Source: JAJEFO01 sp965208685
GTDB taxonomy: Bacteria > Pseudomonadota > Alphaproteobacteria > Rhodobacterales > Rhodobacteraceae
NCBI GenBank assembly: GCA_965208685.1
Contig: CBDBPL010000007.1
Coordinates: forward strand, 3,782,001-3,846,000
Direction: 5' to 3'
Length of the DNA: 64,000 nucleotides
Shown here: positions 43,495-52,985 of the stretch, piece after piece
Numbering within the stretch: the stretch's first letter is position 1
How the letters are laid out: each line of letters opens with the position of its first letter
The notes under the pieces: model-generated
Database searches by the model: none
What the model was told of the DNA's origin: nothing
What the model saw: the letters and a program-made list of their open reading frames with translations, nothing else
Position numbers and translations under genes: made by a program

Positions 43495-43510
43495 GAATGC
43501 CTGCCCCTGT

Positions 43511-43840
43511 TCAATGCGTGTCCGTCAGGTCGACAGTCTCTTCCGAGACAAGCCTCCGAAACTTGGAGCCGACGCGAGGTCGCCCAGTTCGCGGGTGTGC
43601 CTTGGCATAGAGCGCAGATGCTTCAACATCTTCGCGGCTCAAGGTCGGGAAATCCTCCAAAGCGGTCTCCAGTCCGTCTGCGGCGAGTGCATCCGCGACT
43701 TCGTGGACACTGATCCGGGATCCGCGCACGACGGGGATGCCACCTCTTATCTCCGGGTCTTCGACGATGTGACGAAACGCATCGTTCAGTCTGTTCAACC
43801 CTGCCATCGCCTCACTCACAGGCTCTCCAAGGAAGATCAT
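43511..43840 (-). CDS. DUF433 antitoxin
   Basis: A protein of at least 109 residues. The DUF433 winged helix is clear: DPEIRGGIPVVRGSRISVHE followed by VADALAADGLETALEDFPTL and SREDVEASALYAKAHP. DUF433 proteins are antitoxins of DUF5615 toxins. The start is uncertain: ATG 43840 is conservative, and an in-frame ATG at 43936 would add 32 residues that look protein-like. No strong ribosome site decides it. Confidence 0.8.
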   Translation of the reverse strand: MIFLGEPVSEAMAGLNRLNDAFRHIVEDPEIRGGIPVVRGSRISVHEVADALAADGLETALEDFPTLSREDVEASALYAKAHPRTGRPRVGSKFRRLVSEETVDLTDTH

Positions 43841-44022
43841 GACGCAGCCGCTCTCAAACCGCAGGGGCCTCGCATGCTCGGGCTCGTCGTGACGGCGGAG
43901 CCAGTTCTCCCTGACAGACTTCCCGAAAATTCGCATGGCTTCAAGCCGCATGCCTTTGCTCTGCTTGGAGCCGTCGGATGCACCAAAGCTGACCAGATGA
44001 CCTGCTCCGGCATCTTGCCCTC

Positions 44023-44832
44023 CTACCTGTATCGGCGCCCCTGGACGCTGACCCCGCCGTCGACGGTCAGGATCGCGCCCGTGACATAGCGCGCCTCGTC
44101 GCTGGCGAGGTAGACTGCGGCCCAAGCGACATCGAAACCGCTGCCCTCGATTCCGAGGGGAGAGGCGGCACGGCGCATGGCGCGTTGTTCCTCGCTTTGG
44201 CGTGCCGCTGCACGTGGTGTCATCAGCGGCCCCGGCGCAATTCCGTTGACACGGATGCCCTGGCCGCCGTGGTCGACGGCCAGGGCGGATGTCAGCGCAT
44301 CCACCGCGCCCTTTGACACCGAATACGGAGTCGCCGCGTAGGGACGGCGTGGCGAGATCGAGCTGACGTTGATGATTGCTCCGCCCGATCGCCTGGCCAT
44401 CGCCGGCACGGCGTGCCGTGCCATGTTGACCATCCCGACCAGGTTGATGTCGAGGATGCCGTGCCAGTCTGCGGGCGTGGTGGTCGTTGCATCGCCGGGG
44501 ACGACGATTCCGACATTGTTGACCAGGATGTCGAGCCGGCCAAACTGCGCGACGGCGGCCTTCACGGCGACCCGCGCGTCCTCGTCGCGGGAAACGCTTC
44601 CGGTCACGACCAGCGCCTTGCCGTCTTCGCCTTCAATGCCGGCGCGTGTTTCCTCCGCTGCCTCGCGATCGTTGTCGAACAGCACGAGCGCCGCGCCCTC
44701 GCGCGCCATGCAGAGCGCCGTTGCCCTGCCTGTGCCGAAACCCGGGCCGGAGCTGCCCGCCCCGGTGACCAGGGCCACCTTTCCGCCTAGCCGCCGGTCC
44801 GGTCGGTGTCCGAATCCTTCATCCCAGTGCAT
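44023..44832 (-). CDS. Short-chain dehydrogenase/reductase (SDR)
   Basis: A 269-residue classical SDR: TGAGSSGPGFGTG (cofactor loop with a longer insert than usual), LVNNVGIVVPG, NVSSISPRRPYAATPYSVSKGA (Ser, Tyr, Lys). It is divergent from the hydrolase gene at 44939 and opens the catabolic island. It likely oxidises an alcohol intermediate; the substrate is unknown. Confidence 0.88.
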   Translation of the reverse strand: MHWDEGFGHRPDRRLGGKVALVTGAGSSGPGFGTGRATALCMAREGAALVLFDNDREAAEETRAGIEGEDGKALVVTGSVSRDEDARVAVKAAVAQFGRLDILVNNVGIVVPGDATTTTPADWHGILDINLVGMVNMARHAVPAMARRSGGAIINVSSISPRRPYAATPYSVSKGAVDALTSALAVDHGGQGIRVNGIAPGPLMTPRAAARQSEEQRAMRRAASPLGIEGSGFDVAWAAVYLASDEARYVTGAILTVDGGVSVQGRRYR

Positions 44833-44872
44833 CGGGCTGTGCCTCTGCCTAGCTCGAATCGCCCCTTTTCCC

Positions 44873-44925
44873 TTGACGACACGCTAGATGGTCTGTATTT
44901 TGAGTTCAAGACCACAATTCAGAAC
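44873..44925 (+). promoter_or_regulatory. Promoter/operator region similar to two others in the island (weakest copy)
   Basis: TTGAC (44873), then CTGTAT (44893) and TTCAGAACAAGG (44918 onward), resemble in order and spacing the regions at 49019 and 59723. The match is partial. It lies just before the alpha/beta hydrolase gene and could be part of the same regulon. Confidence 0.4.
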
Positions 44926-44938
44926 AAGGACTTCGGCG

Positions 44939-45760
44939 ATGACTGTTGAACTCTACGAGCGGCCCGATCCCCAGATCGAGGTCGACGGCGTCAAGATCGA
45001 CATGCGCCGAAAGGGACAGGGGCCGTCGATGCTGTTTCTGCAGGGCATCGAAAGCTGGATTCGCGACGAGGAGTTCTCAGAACCGCTGGCCAGTTCACAT
45101 GAAGTCCTACTTCCGCAGAACCCTGGATTCGGGCATTCCGAACTGCCGCTGGACTTTCGGGAGATCGGGGACTTTGCCCAGTTCTACCTTCACATGATGG
45201 AGGAGCAGGATCTTGAGGACGTGGTCGTCGTAGGAACTTCGTTCGGTGGTTGGATCGCAGCCGAAATGGCCAGCCGGAGTTGCGAGAGAATCGGCGCGCT
45301 GGTGCTGTCGAACCCGTTCGGTATTCGCGTCAGCGAGGACCCGACCACGCGTGACATCCAGGACATCTACGCCATGTCACAGGCCGAAGTTGCCGAGGCG
45401 TTCTATCATGACCCGGAGGCCAATCGCCGGGATGTGACCCAACTTCCGGATCACACGCTTGTTGCCATTGCCAGATCGCGCGAAACCATGGCTCTCTTCG
45501 GCTGGAAGCCCTACATGCACAACCCGTCGCTCAAGCGCTGGCTAAAGAGGATCAGCGCCCCGACGCTGGTGCTCTGGGGGGAAAGTGACGACGTCATGTC
45601 AGTCGACTACGGGCGGACCTATGCCTCCCTCATTCCCAATGCCCGCCTCCAGACAATCGAGGGCGCGGGCCATTACCCGCATGTTGAAAGACCCGCGGAA
45701 TTCGTGGCCGCCATCAAGGCCTTTCTTTCCGGCAAGGGCAACCTTCGGCTGAGCGCCTAA
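44939..45760 (+). CDS. Alpha/beta hydrolase
   Basis: A 273-residue alpha/beta-hydrolase-fold enzyme. The nucleophile elbow is GTSFGG (S101), with an acid near VLWGESDDVM and histidine in GAGHYPHVERP. It resembles carbon-carbon bond or ester hydrolases of ring-cleavage pathways, but specificity is not readable. ATG 44939 is chosen because the upstream extension overlaps the promoter region. It is 19 bases ahead of the flavin monooxygenase gene, so both are one operon. Confidence 0.85.
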   Translation: MTVELYERPDPQIEVDGVKIDMRRKGQGPSMLFLQGIESWIRDEEFSEPLASSHEVLLPQNPGFGHSELPLDFREIGDFAQFYLHMMEEQDLEDVVVVGTSFGGWIAAEMASRSCERIGALVLSNPFGIRVSEDPTTRDIQDIYAMSQAEVAEAFYHDPEANRRDVTQLPDHTLVAIARSRETMALFGWKPYMHNPSLKRWLKRISAPTLVLWGESDDVMSVDYGRTYASLIPNARLQTIEGAGHYPHVERPAEFVAAIKAFLSGKGNLRLSA

Positions 45761-45779
45761 CATTGCGAGGACAGCACTG

Positions 45780-46989
45780 ATGGAAATCTTCCACTTCTCC
45801 GAACAGGCCTACCCCGACGCCTGGGACCACGGGTTCGACTCGCTCCGCAACACGGTTCCGTCGAGCTACTGCGATCCCCGAAAGGCACGCGAGATATACC
45901 ACCAGCACCAGGACGAATGGCTCCTTTGCGACGAACTGGGCATCAACATCGCGTTCAACGAGCATCACGCATCGGCGACCTGCCTGTCGGCATCGCCTGA
46001 AGTGACCATGTCGATCATGGCAAGGATGACGAACAACGTGCAGCTGCTTCCCATCGGGTTCCAGGTGGCCAACCGTCCGAACGTGGTGCTGCTGGCCGAG
46101 CAGATTGCAATGGCAGACGTGATTTCCGGCGGTCGCGTGCAGATGGGTTTCGTCAAGGGCGCACCATACGAATTGTCGCCGGCAAACTCGAACCCGGCGC
46201 GCTATCAGGAACGATTCTGGGAAGCGGTCGATCTGATCACCCGGGCGCTGGCGACACGCGACGGCCCGTTCAACTACGAAGGCCGCAACTATCAGTACCG
46301 CCAAGTGAATGTCTGGCCACAGTGCTGGCAGGATCCGCACCCGCCGGTGTGGATTCCGTGCCAGTCCCCGGGATCGACCATCGAGGTGGCCCAGCGCGGG
46401 TACAACCTTGCCGCCTTCCTGATCGGTCGCAACATGGCCAAGCTGAAGGACGTCTATCGCGAGCACACCGTTGCCGCAGGCTTTCCCGACCCGGGGCCTG
46501 AAAAATTCGGCTATCTTTGCCTGTGCGCGGTCGGCAAGACAGAGGAAGAGGCGCATCGCCGCGCCTATGAAGTCCATGGGTATCTCCGGACCACCGGCAT
46601 CATTTCAGAGGCATTCATCAACCCGCCCGGCTACCAGTCGCCGCAAGCCAATGCGAAATGGCTCAGGAAAGGCATTCTGCGCGGTCGCGCAGGTGCGCAC
46701 TACTCCGCGCAAAAGAAAGGACGGCACGGTCATCAGTCAAGCGACGGCCTCGATCCCGGACCTGATCGACGCCAATATCTTCTTTGCCGGCACTCCCGAT
46801 CAGGTCTATGACCAGATCTGTGAATTCAACGACCACGTCGGCGGCATTGGCAACTTCGTGATGATGATGCAGGGCGGAACCCTCAGTCACGAGGACACCA
46901 AGGACAGCATCCGGCTCTTCGGCGAGAAGGTCCTGCCGAGGCTGAAGGAGCGCTATCCCGCGAAGAGCATCGCCCAGGCAGCCGAGTAG
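45780..46989 (+). pseudogene. LLM-class flavin-dependent monooxygenase, frameshifted
   Basis: A bacterial-luciferase-like protein: MEIFHFSEQAYPDAW, FNEHHASATCLSASP, VQLLPIGFQVANRPN, ADVISGGRVQMGFVKGAP, then a C-terminal domain. The frame is lost at an A run (46711-46714). Removing one A rejoins it to RKDGTVISQATASIPDLIDA, IFFAGTPDQVYDQI and a natural end at 46989, giving about 402 residues. Flavin-dependent oxidation of a ketone or similar substrate is expected. The family includes type II Baeyer-Villiger enzymes. The change may be real or a homopolymer error. Confidence 0.8.
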
Positions 46990-46998
46990 GAGCGGCAA

Positions 46999-47898
46999 GT
47001 GGCGTCTCCAGAACTTGACTGGGTCAAGGAGACCATCGCGTCGGACCGCGCGGCGGCCGGCGTGTCTGCCGACCGTCACGACCCGGTGGCGGCGCGCGCG
47101 TCATTGCCGGAAACCCGGCTGCCCTTGCCGGACGGGATCGAGATCGTCCAGGAGCAGGCGGGTGACGTGACAGTCTTTCGGGCCCGCTCCTCAACGGCCG
47201 ATCCCAAGCGCGTCGTCCTGCATCTCCATGGCGGCGGGTTCTCGGCCGGATGGTTCGGATCCCACCGCACGCTTGTTGCCTGGCTGTCGGAGTACAGCGG
47301 ATCTTCCGTATACTTCCCGGAGTACCGGTTGGCGCCCGAACACCGGTTTCCTGCCGGAGTCGAGGATTGCTTCGCAGCCTATCGCCACATGCTTGCCACG
47401 GACCCCGAGGAAGTCTTCCTCACCGGCGACAGCGCAGGCGGCACGCTGGCCGTGTCGGTCTTCCAGAAGGCGCGCGATGCCGGTCTTCGACAACCGGACG
47501 GAATCGTCGTGATCTGCGGCATGCTTGACCTCGACGAGGAAAGATCGACCTTCCTGCAAGCGACACAGAGAACCCGCGACAGCGTCCGGCTCTATGTCGA
47601 GCGCCTTGCCGATCTCAAGCATCCGCTGGCCGCGGCGATGGAGGCCGACCTCACCGGTTTGCCGCCCGTTCTGATTCAGACGGGCACGGCGGACTACTGC
47701 GCTGACGAATGCGAGAGATTTGCGGCCAAGGCCCGGGCGACCGGCGCGCGCGTGGAGTTCGAGAACTGGCCCGAGATGGTGCATGTCTGGCACCGTTTCG
47801 CGCCGAAACTGCCGGAAGCGAACGAGGCGCTGAACCGCATCGCGAAGTGGATGGCCGACGTCGGCCGCGATGCGCGCCGGCCGTTGGCCGGAGAATAG
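46999..47898 (+). CDS. HSL-family alpha/beta esterase
   Basis: A 299-residue esterase of the hormone-sensitive-lipase type: oxyanion motif HGGGF (H77-F81), nucleophile GDSAGG (S145), an acid near TGTADYCADE, and histidine in MVHVWH. GTG 46999 follows the monooxygenase by 9 bases. Ester or lactone hydrolysis after a Baeyer-Villiger-type step is a plausible role. It is convergent with the aldo/keto reductase gene. Confidence 0.88.
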   Translation: MASPELDWVKETIASDRAAAGVSADRHDPVAARASLPETRLPLPDGIEIVQEQAGDVTVFRARSSTADPKRVVLHLHGGGFSAGWFGSHRTLVAWLSEYSGSSVYFPEYRLAPEHRFPAGVEDCFAAYRHMLATDPEEVFLTGDSAGGTLAVSVFQKARDAGLRQPDGIVVICGMLDLDEERSTFLQATQRTRDSVRLYVERLADLKHPLAAAMEADLTGLPPVLIQTGTADYCADECERFAAKARATGARVEFENWPEMVHVWHRFAPKLPEANEALNRIAKWMADVGRDARRPLAGE

Positions 47899-47920
47899 GT
47901 GCGCTCGCGGGCATTCCTTC

Positions 47921-48940
47921 CTATTTTTCGATCTGCTTCGCCCAGGCCCCGGCCCAGCGGGGGCCTGCGGTCTGGCCGCGAGGCGCGATGGCGTCGAGCC
48001 GTGCCATGTCCTCTGCACTGAGGTCTATGTCGGCCGCCGCCGCGTTCTCCAGCGCCCAGTCCACGCGCTCGGCGCCCGGGATCGGGATCACGTCCTGGTT
48101 CACCAGCCAGGCGATGGCAAGTTGCGCGGCGGTGAAGCCCCTTTCCTCGGCCATCGTGCGGACCTTGTCGACGATGGCCATGTTGGCCTCGTAGTTGCCC
48201 TTCTGGAGCCGGGGCTCAACGCGGCGATAGTCGTCCGGCGGATAGCACTCTGCGGGCTTTGCACTTCCGGCCAGAAATCCTCGCCCAAGCGGCGCGTAAG
48301 CGACAAATGCCATCCCGCGGTCACGACAATGGGCAATCTCGGAGACCTCGGGCTCACGTTCCCAAAGCGAATATTCCGTCTGCTGCACCACAACAGGATG
48401 AACGGCGCATGCGCGGTCGATCTGGACCTTGCTGGCTTCGGAGAGCCCGAGATGCCCGACCTTGCCTTCGGCGACCAGCTCGGCCATCGCGCCAATGGAC
48501 TCCTCGATCTCGACGTCTGGATCGGCACGGTGAAGGTAAAGCAGGTCGATCCGGTCGGTCCCCAGGCGCGTCAGGCAGCCGTCGACCGCGCGCTTGATGT
48601 GCCCGGCGCTGGCATCCTGGCCTAGGCGGCGCCCGTTCTCGTCATGGGCAAAGCCGATCTTTGTTGAAAGCGTCACCTTGTCACGACGACCCGCCAAGGC
48701 CTCGCCGACCAGCCGTTCATTGGCGAATCCGAAGAGCACGTTCGCGCCGCCTTCAGAAATCCTGAGGGGACCGTAGCTCTCGGCCGTGTCGATGAGGGTC
48801 ACGCCGGAGTCGATGGCGGCATGCACGGCTCGTATTGCTTCGGACTTGTCGACACTGCCATATGTGCCGCCCATTCCCATGCAACCCAGGCCGACCGCGC
48901 TGACCTTGGGTCCAGCCTCGCCAAGAGTCGTGTATTTCAT
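47921..48940 (-). CDS. Aldo/keto reductase
   Basis: A 339-residue AKR of the YajO/AKR13-like type: GLGCMGMGGTYG, DTAESYGP with the catalytic Tyr, STKIGF (Lys), YLHRADPDV (His) and the NADPH-binding IPIPGAERV. It reduces or oxidises carbonyl compounds. It is divergent from the TRAP transporter operon; the intergenic 151 bases hold the motif at 49019. Confidence 0.9.
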   Translation of the reverse strand: MKYTTLGEAGPKVSAVGLGCMGMGGTYGSVDKSEAIRAVHAAIDSGVTLIDTAESYGPLRISEGGANVLFGFANERLVGEALAGRRDKVTLSTKIGFAHDENGRRLGQDASAGHIKRAVDGCLTRLGTDRIDLLYLHRADPDVEIEESIGAMAELVAEGKVGHLGLSEASKVQIDRACAVHPVVVQQTEYSLWEREPEVSEIAHCRDRGMAFVAYAPLGRGFLAGSAKPAECYPPDDYRRVEPRLQKGNYEANMAIVDKVRTMAEERGFTAAQLAIAWLVNQDVIPIPGAERVDWALENAAAADIDLSAEDMARLDAIAPRGQTAGPRWAGAWAKQIEK

Positions 48941-49018
48941 GCACTTCTTCCTTTATTCAGGAGATATTCCGAATGTCATACCATCCGCTCAAATCCGACT
49001 CAACGCAGGTCGAACGGC

Positions 49019-49075
49019 TTGACTTCGAATATGCCTTGTATTCTGCATTCCAATCTGTATCCTGTTTTATAGAAC
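49019..49075 (+). promoter_or_regulatory. TRAP-operon promoter with shared island motif
   Basis: CGGCTTGAC (49015-49023), TTGTAT (49036), CCTG (49061) and TTATAGAAC (49067-49075) match in order the region before ribB at 59719-59774. The sequence is AT-rich compared with its surroundings, as expected for a regulated promoter. IclR proteins encoded at 57984 and 58783 are the likely ligands. Confidence 0.55.
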
Positions 49076-49091
49076 GACCATGGAGGACTTC

Positions 49092-50117
49092 ATGACTTAC
49101 TTTCGGACCACCGCCGCGATGATGACCGTCGCGGCTGCAACGGCCCTGGGCGGCATCTCTCCCGTCTACGCGGAGACCGTTTTCCGCTTTTCGAACTGGG
49201 TGCCAGGCACCACCCATCCTTCGCCGGGCTTCGAGGCCTGGGGCAAGTCCATCGAAGAGGCGTCGGAAGGGCGCATCAAGGTGGAATTCTTCCATGCGGG
49301 ACAGCTTGGCGGCCCACGCGACCATTACAACATGGTGCGCGACGGCATCGCCGATTTCGGCTGGTCGGTCCCGGCATTCGAACCTGACCGGTTCCCGATC
49401 TTCGAGGTCACGTCCCTGCCATTCCTGACCACCGATGCAGTCAAGGCGTCGAAGGTTGTCCACACGTGGTACCAGAACTACGAGGACGACGAGATGTCCG
49501 AGGTCAAGCTTTGCGCCATCACCATGGCGCCCGAGGGCACGCTGAACTTCAAGGACAAGGAAATCCGCACGCCCGACCAGATGGCCGGTGTGAAGATCCG
49601 TCCCGTGGGCACCTTCCTGACCCAGTACGTCAAGGACCTGGGTGCCGTGCCGGTGGCAATCCCGGCCTCGGAGGCGCGACAGGCATTCGACCGGGGCCTC
49701 GTCGAAGGCATCGCCTTCCCTTGGCGGACGCTCTATCCCTTCGGGCTGGACAAGGTGACCACGCACCACCAGGACATGATCATCTATGCAGTCGCAGCGA
49801 CCGTGATCATGAACAAGGACGTCTATGCCGGGATGTCGGATGAGGACAAGGCGGTCATGGACGCGCACTGCCAGCCCGAATGGTCCCAGAAGATCAACCA
49901 GATGTGGTTCGAATGGGAGAAGGAGGGCCGCGCGATGCTCACGGCGGACGGCCACACGATCTACGCGCTGACCGATGCCGAGGAGCAGCAGTGGATCGAT
50001 GCAGCGCGTCCGCTCTACGATGGCTGGGTCGATCTGGTCAAGGACCGGATCCCGAATGCTGAAGAGGCGTTGACATCCCTGCTCGAGGCAATGGATGCAG
50101 CCGGGGTCGGATACTGA
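49092..50117 (+). CDS. TRAP transporter substrate-binding protein (DctP family)
   Basis: A 341-residue periplasmic binding protein with a signal peptide (MTYFRTTAAMMTVAAATALG, cut near ...VYA-ET). FRFSNWVPGTTHPSPGFE at the mature start, and the arginine in GVKIRPVGTF (carboxylate ligand contact in DctP proteins), place it in the TRAP family. ATG 49092 has GGAGG 5 bases upstream. The ligand is likely an organic acid processed by the island enzymes. Confidence 0.92.
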   Translation: MTYFRTTAAMMTVAAATALGGISPVYAETVFRFSNWVPGTTHPSPGFEAWGKSIEEASEGRIKVEFFHAGQLGGPRDHYNMVRDGIADFGWSVPAFEPDRFPIFEVTSLPFLTTDAVKASKVVHTWYQNYEDDEMSEVKLCAITMAPEGTLNFKDKEIRTPDQMAGVKIRPVGTFLTQYVKDLGAVPVAIPASEARQAFDRGLVEGIAFPWRTLYPFGLDKVTTHHQDMIIYAVAATVIMNKDVYAGMSDEDKAVMDAHCQPEWSQKINQMWFEWEKEGRAMLTADGHTIYALTDAEEQQWIDAARPLYDGWVDLVKDRIPNAEEALTSLLEAMDAAGVGY

Positions 50118-50190
50118 CGTGACCTGAACGTCGGCCAGGGCGGCGATTGCCGCCGCCCTGGCTTCCCGGCAATTGGCGGGAGCAAGCCCC

Positions 50191-50670
50191 ATGCAGAAGT
50201 GGCTCGTCGCGATTTCGGGATTCATCGGCGCTTCGGCGCTCTTTTCCGTCATGGCACTGGTCTTCGCCGCGGTGGTCTTGCGGTATTTCGGCATTGTCGT
50301 GCCCGATTCATACGACCTGTCGCGCATGCTGCTTGGCATCCTGATTTTCTGGGGCATTGCCCTGGCCGTCGCTGACCGCTCGATGATCAAGGTCGACGCA
50401 GTGTACGCTCTCGCCGGGCCGCGCGCACGGAGGCTCATCCGCGTCTTCGCGGCTGCAGTGACTGCCGCGGTGCTGGCGCTGATTGCCTGGCGCGCGGGAG
50501 ACGCGGTACTTGACGCCTTCCGCAGCAAGGTGTCCACCAGCGACACTCGCCTGCGCCTGTGGCCATATTACGCGATCGCCTCCGTTGCGCTCTTTCTGGC
50601 CGTTGCCATCGCGGTTCAGCACATGTTGGCGTCCTTCACCCGAGCGGAAGATCCCGAGGACCTCGACTGA
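50191..50670 (+). CDS. TRAP transporter small permease (DctQ family)
   Basis: A 159-residue membrane protein with four hydrophobic segments, the usual DctQ size. VVLRYFGIVVPDSYDLSRMLLG and LAVADRSMIKVDAVY are typical. ATG 50191 follows a GGGAG ribosome site. Its stop overlaps the DctM start (TGATG). Works with DctM in sodium-coupled import. Confidence 0.9.
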   Translation: MQKWLVAISGFIGASALFSVMALVFAAVVLRYFGIVVPDSYDLSRMLLGILIFWGIALAVADRSMIKVDAVYALAGPRARRLIRVFAAAVTAAVLALIAWRAGDAVLDAFRSKVSTSDTRLRLWPYYAIASVALFLAVAIAVQHMLASFTRAEDPEDLD

Positions 50671-51971
50671 TGGCCGGGGAAGTCGCTGCATTGCTGGGCT
50701 TTGCGGGGCTCTTCGGCCTGATGCTCCTGCGCGTCCCGATCGGCATCGCGATGATCCTGGTCGGCTTCTCGGGGTTTGCGATGGTCATCGGGCTGAAGCC
50801 GTCCCTCAGCCAGCTCTCGATCGTGCCCTTGCGGGTGGCGACGGACGAGGTCTTCGGCGTCGTGCCCCTCTTCATCCTGATGGGAACCTTTGCGTCCATA
50901 TCCGGCATGAGCAGCGAACTCTACAAGGCCTCTCACGCCTGGGTGGGGCACCGGAAGGGCGGACTTGCGATGGCGACGATTCTCGCCTGTGGCGGCTTTG
51001 CCGCAATCTGCGGATCGTCGGTGGCCTCCGCCGCCACGCTCGGCAAGGTTGCACTGCCGGAAATGCAGAAATTCGGCTACAAGCAGACCATCGCCACCGG
51101 AACGATCGCGGCGGGCGGCACATTGGGTATCCTGATCCCGCCGTCCGTGGTGCTGGCGATTTACGGGATAATCACCGAGCAGGACATCGCGCTCCTGTTC
51201 ATCGCGGGCCTGATCCCGGGCCTGCTGGCGGTCTTGCTCTACCTGGTCCTGATTCTGGGCATGGCCCGGCTCGATCCCGAGGCGGCGCCCGGCGTCGGCA
51301 CGTTCAACTGGCAAGAGGCGGTTCGCTCGCTCGGCAGCATCTGGGCGGTTGCAGCGCTCTTCATGTTCGTGATCGGCGGCATCTATTTCGGGATCTTCAC
51401 GCCGACCGAGGCCGCCGCCATGGGCGCGGGCGGGACGTTGATCCTGACATGGATGCGCGGCACGATGAATTTCGAGCGGGCGAAACAGGCTCTGATCGAC
51501 AGCACGCGCACGACCGGGGCAATCTTCGTCATCGCCATCGGCGCGGTGCTGTTCGGGCGGTTCCTGACGGTAACCCGGATGCCCCAGGACCTGGCCGGCT
51601 TCGTCGGCGCGCTGGACTGGCCGCCAAGCGCCGTCCTGCTGGTGGTGATCCTCGGCTATCTCGTGCTCGGCATGTTTCTTGACAGCCTCGCGATCATTCT
51701 TCTTACGGTGCCCATCATGTTTCCAGTGATGACGCAGCTAGGCTACGATCCGATCTGGTTCGGGATTCTTCTCGTCATGGTGATCGAGATCGGACTGATC
51801 ACGCCGCCCTACGGAATGAACGTCTTCGTGCTGAAGAGCGTCAGTACGGACGTGTCGCTCGGCACCATCTACAAGGGCGTCCTGCCCTTCGTGCTGACAG
51901 ACTTCGTGCGGGTTCTGCTGATCGTGCTCTTCCCGTTCCTCGTTCTGTGGCTACCCTACTCGATGTACTGA
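50670..51971 (+). CDS. TRAP transporter large permease (DctM family)
   Basis: A 433-residue polytopic membrane protein with about 11-12 segments. RVPIGIAMILVG, PLFILMGTFASISG, AAGGTLGILIPPSVVLAIYG and ITPPYGMNVFVLKS are DctM signatures. Start overlaps dctQ. It forms the sodium-coupled channel for the ligand delivered by DctP. Confidence 0.94.
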   Translation: MAGEVAALLGFAGLFGLMLLRVPIGIAMILVGFSGFAMVIGLKPSLSQLSIVPLRVATDEVFGVVPLFILMGTFASISGMSSELYKASHAWVGHRKGGLAMATILACGGFAAICGSSVASAATLGKVALPEMQKFGYKQTIATGTIAAGGTLGILIPPSVVLAIYGIITEQDIALLFIAGLIPGLLAVLLYLVLILGMARLDPEAAPGVGTFNWQEAVRSLGSIWAVAALFMFVIGGIYFGIFTPTEAAAMGAGGTLILTWMRGTMNFERAKQALIDSTRTTGAIFVIAIGAVLFGRFLTVTRMPQDLAGFVGALDWPPSAVLLVVILGYLVLGMFLDSLAIILLTVPIMFPVMTQLGYDPIWFGILLVMVIEIGLITPPYGMNVFVLKSVSTDVSLGTIYKGVLPFVLTDFVRVLLIVLFPFLVLWLPYSMY

Positions 51972-51986
51972 CGTACGGACGACGAC

Positions 51987-52985
51987 ATGAGCCTTCCAGA
52001 GAGCATGCAGGCCGTTGTGGTGGCCGACGGCGCGGACGGACCGACGCTGGAACTGGCCTCGGTTCCGGTGCCTGCGCCAAGCTCCACGCAGGTGCTGATC
52101 CGGGTCGCCGCGTCGGGGCTCAACCGGGCGGACCTGCGGCGAACGCAGGCGCATTTCAAGGTCTCCGGGCCGGTCGTCTCGGGTCTCGAGGTTGCAGGCG
52201 AGGTGGTCGCTTGCGGGACCGAAGTCGACGGGTTTTCGGTTGGCGATCAAGTCGCGGCAATGGCCCCCGGTGGCTATGCCGAGTTCGCAGTGGCCGAGGA
52301 TGTGTCAACCATCCTGGTGCCTGCGGACATGCCAACGGAAAACGCCGCGGCGCTCTCGACATGGTACATGACGGCGCACGATGCCCTGGTGACCGCCGGG
52401 CGATTCCGCAAGGGCGATGCCGTTCTGATCACGGCCGCCGCTTCGGGCATTGGCATCGCGACGGCGCAGATCGCGCGGGCAATGGGCGCGGGTGCGGTTT
52501 TCGGGTCAGTGAGAAGGCCCAAGGACAATCCCGCATTCGCGGCGCTCGGCTGGGACAGGACGATCGTCGGCGCGCCCGAGGACATCCGCGCCGGAATCGC
52601 CGAGGCCACGGAAGAGAACGGTGCCGACGTCGTGGTCGACATGGTTGGCGCGGGCATCCTCAATGCCCTGATGGATGCGACGGCACTCGGCGGACGCATC
52701 GTCTCGGTCGGGCGCATGGGCGGATTTCACGATCAGATCGACCTCGACAAGCTGGCGCTGCGCCGGATTTCGCTGGTGGGCGTGACCTTCAGAACCCGCG
52801 GCCGTGCCGACAAGGCCGCAGTTCGCGACGCGATGATGCGCGACTTGTGGCCCTTGCTGGAAAGCGGGGCCATCTCGCCGCCCGTTGACCGGGTCTTCGC
52901 GTTGGCCGAGGCACTCGAAGCTCAGGAACACATGAAGGCCAACAAGCACTTTGGCAAGGTCGTCTTGAAGGTACGCGATGACTGA
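51987..52985 (+). CDS. Zinc-independent MDR-family oxidoreductase (quinone-reductase-like)
   Basis: A 332-residue medium-chain dehydrogenase. The cofactor site is in GDAVLITAAASGIGIATAQIA, with GLNRADLRR and SGLEVAGEV near the N-terminus. Zinc ligands of alcohol dehydrogenases are missing, so it is a quinone oxidoreductase or enoyl reductase type. It follows dctM by 15 bases and overlaps the ligase gene by 8. Confidence 0.86.
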   Translation: MSLPESMQAVVVADGADGPTLELASVPVPAPSSTQVLIRVAASGLNRADLRRTQAHFKVSGPVVSGLEVAGEVVACGTEVDGFSVGDQVAAMAPGGYAEFAVAEDVSTILVPADMPTENAAALSTWYMTAHDALVTAGRFRKGDAVLITAAASGIGIATAQIARAMGAGAVFGSVRRPKDNPAFAALGWDRTIVGAPEDIRAGIAEATEENGADVVVDMVGAGILNALMDATALGGRIVSVGRMGGFHDQIDLDKLALRRISLVGVTFRTRGRADKAAVRDAMMRDLWPLLESGAISPPVDRVFALAEALEAQEHMKANKHFGKVVLKVRDD

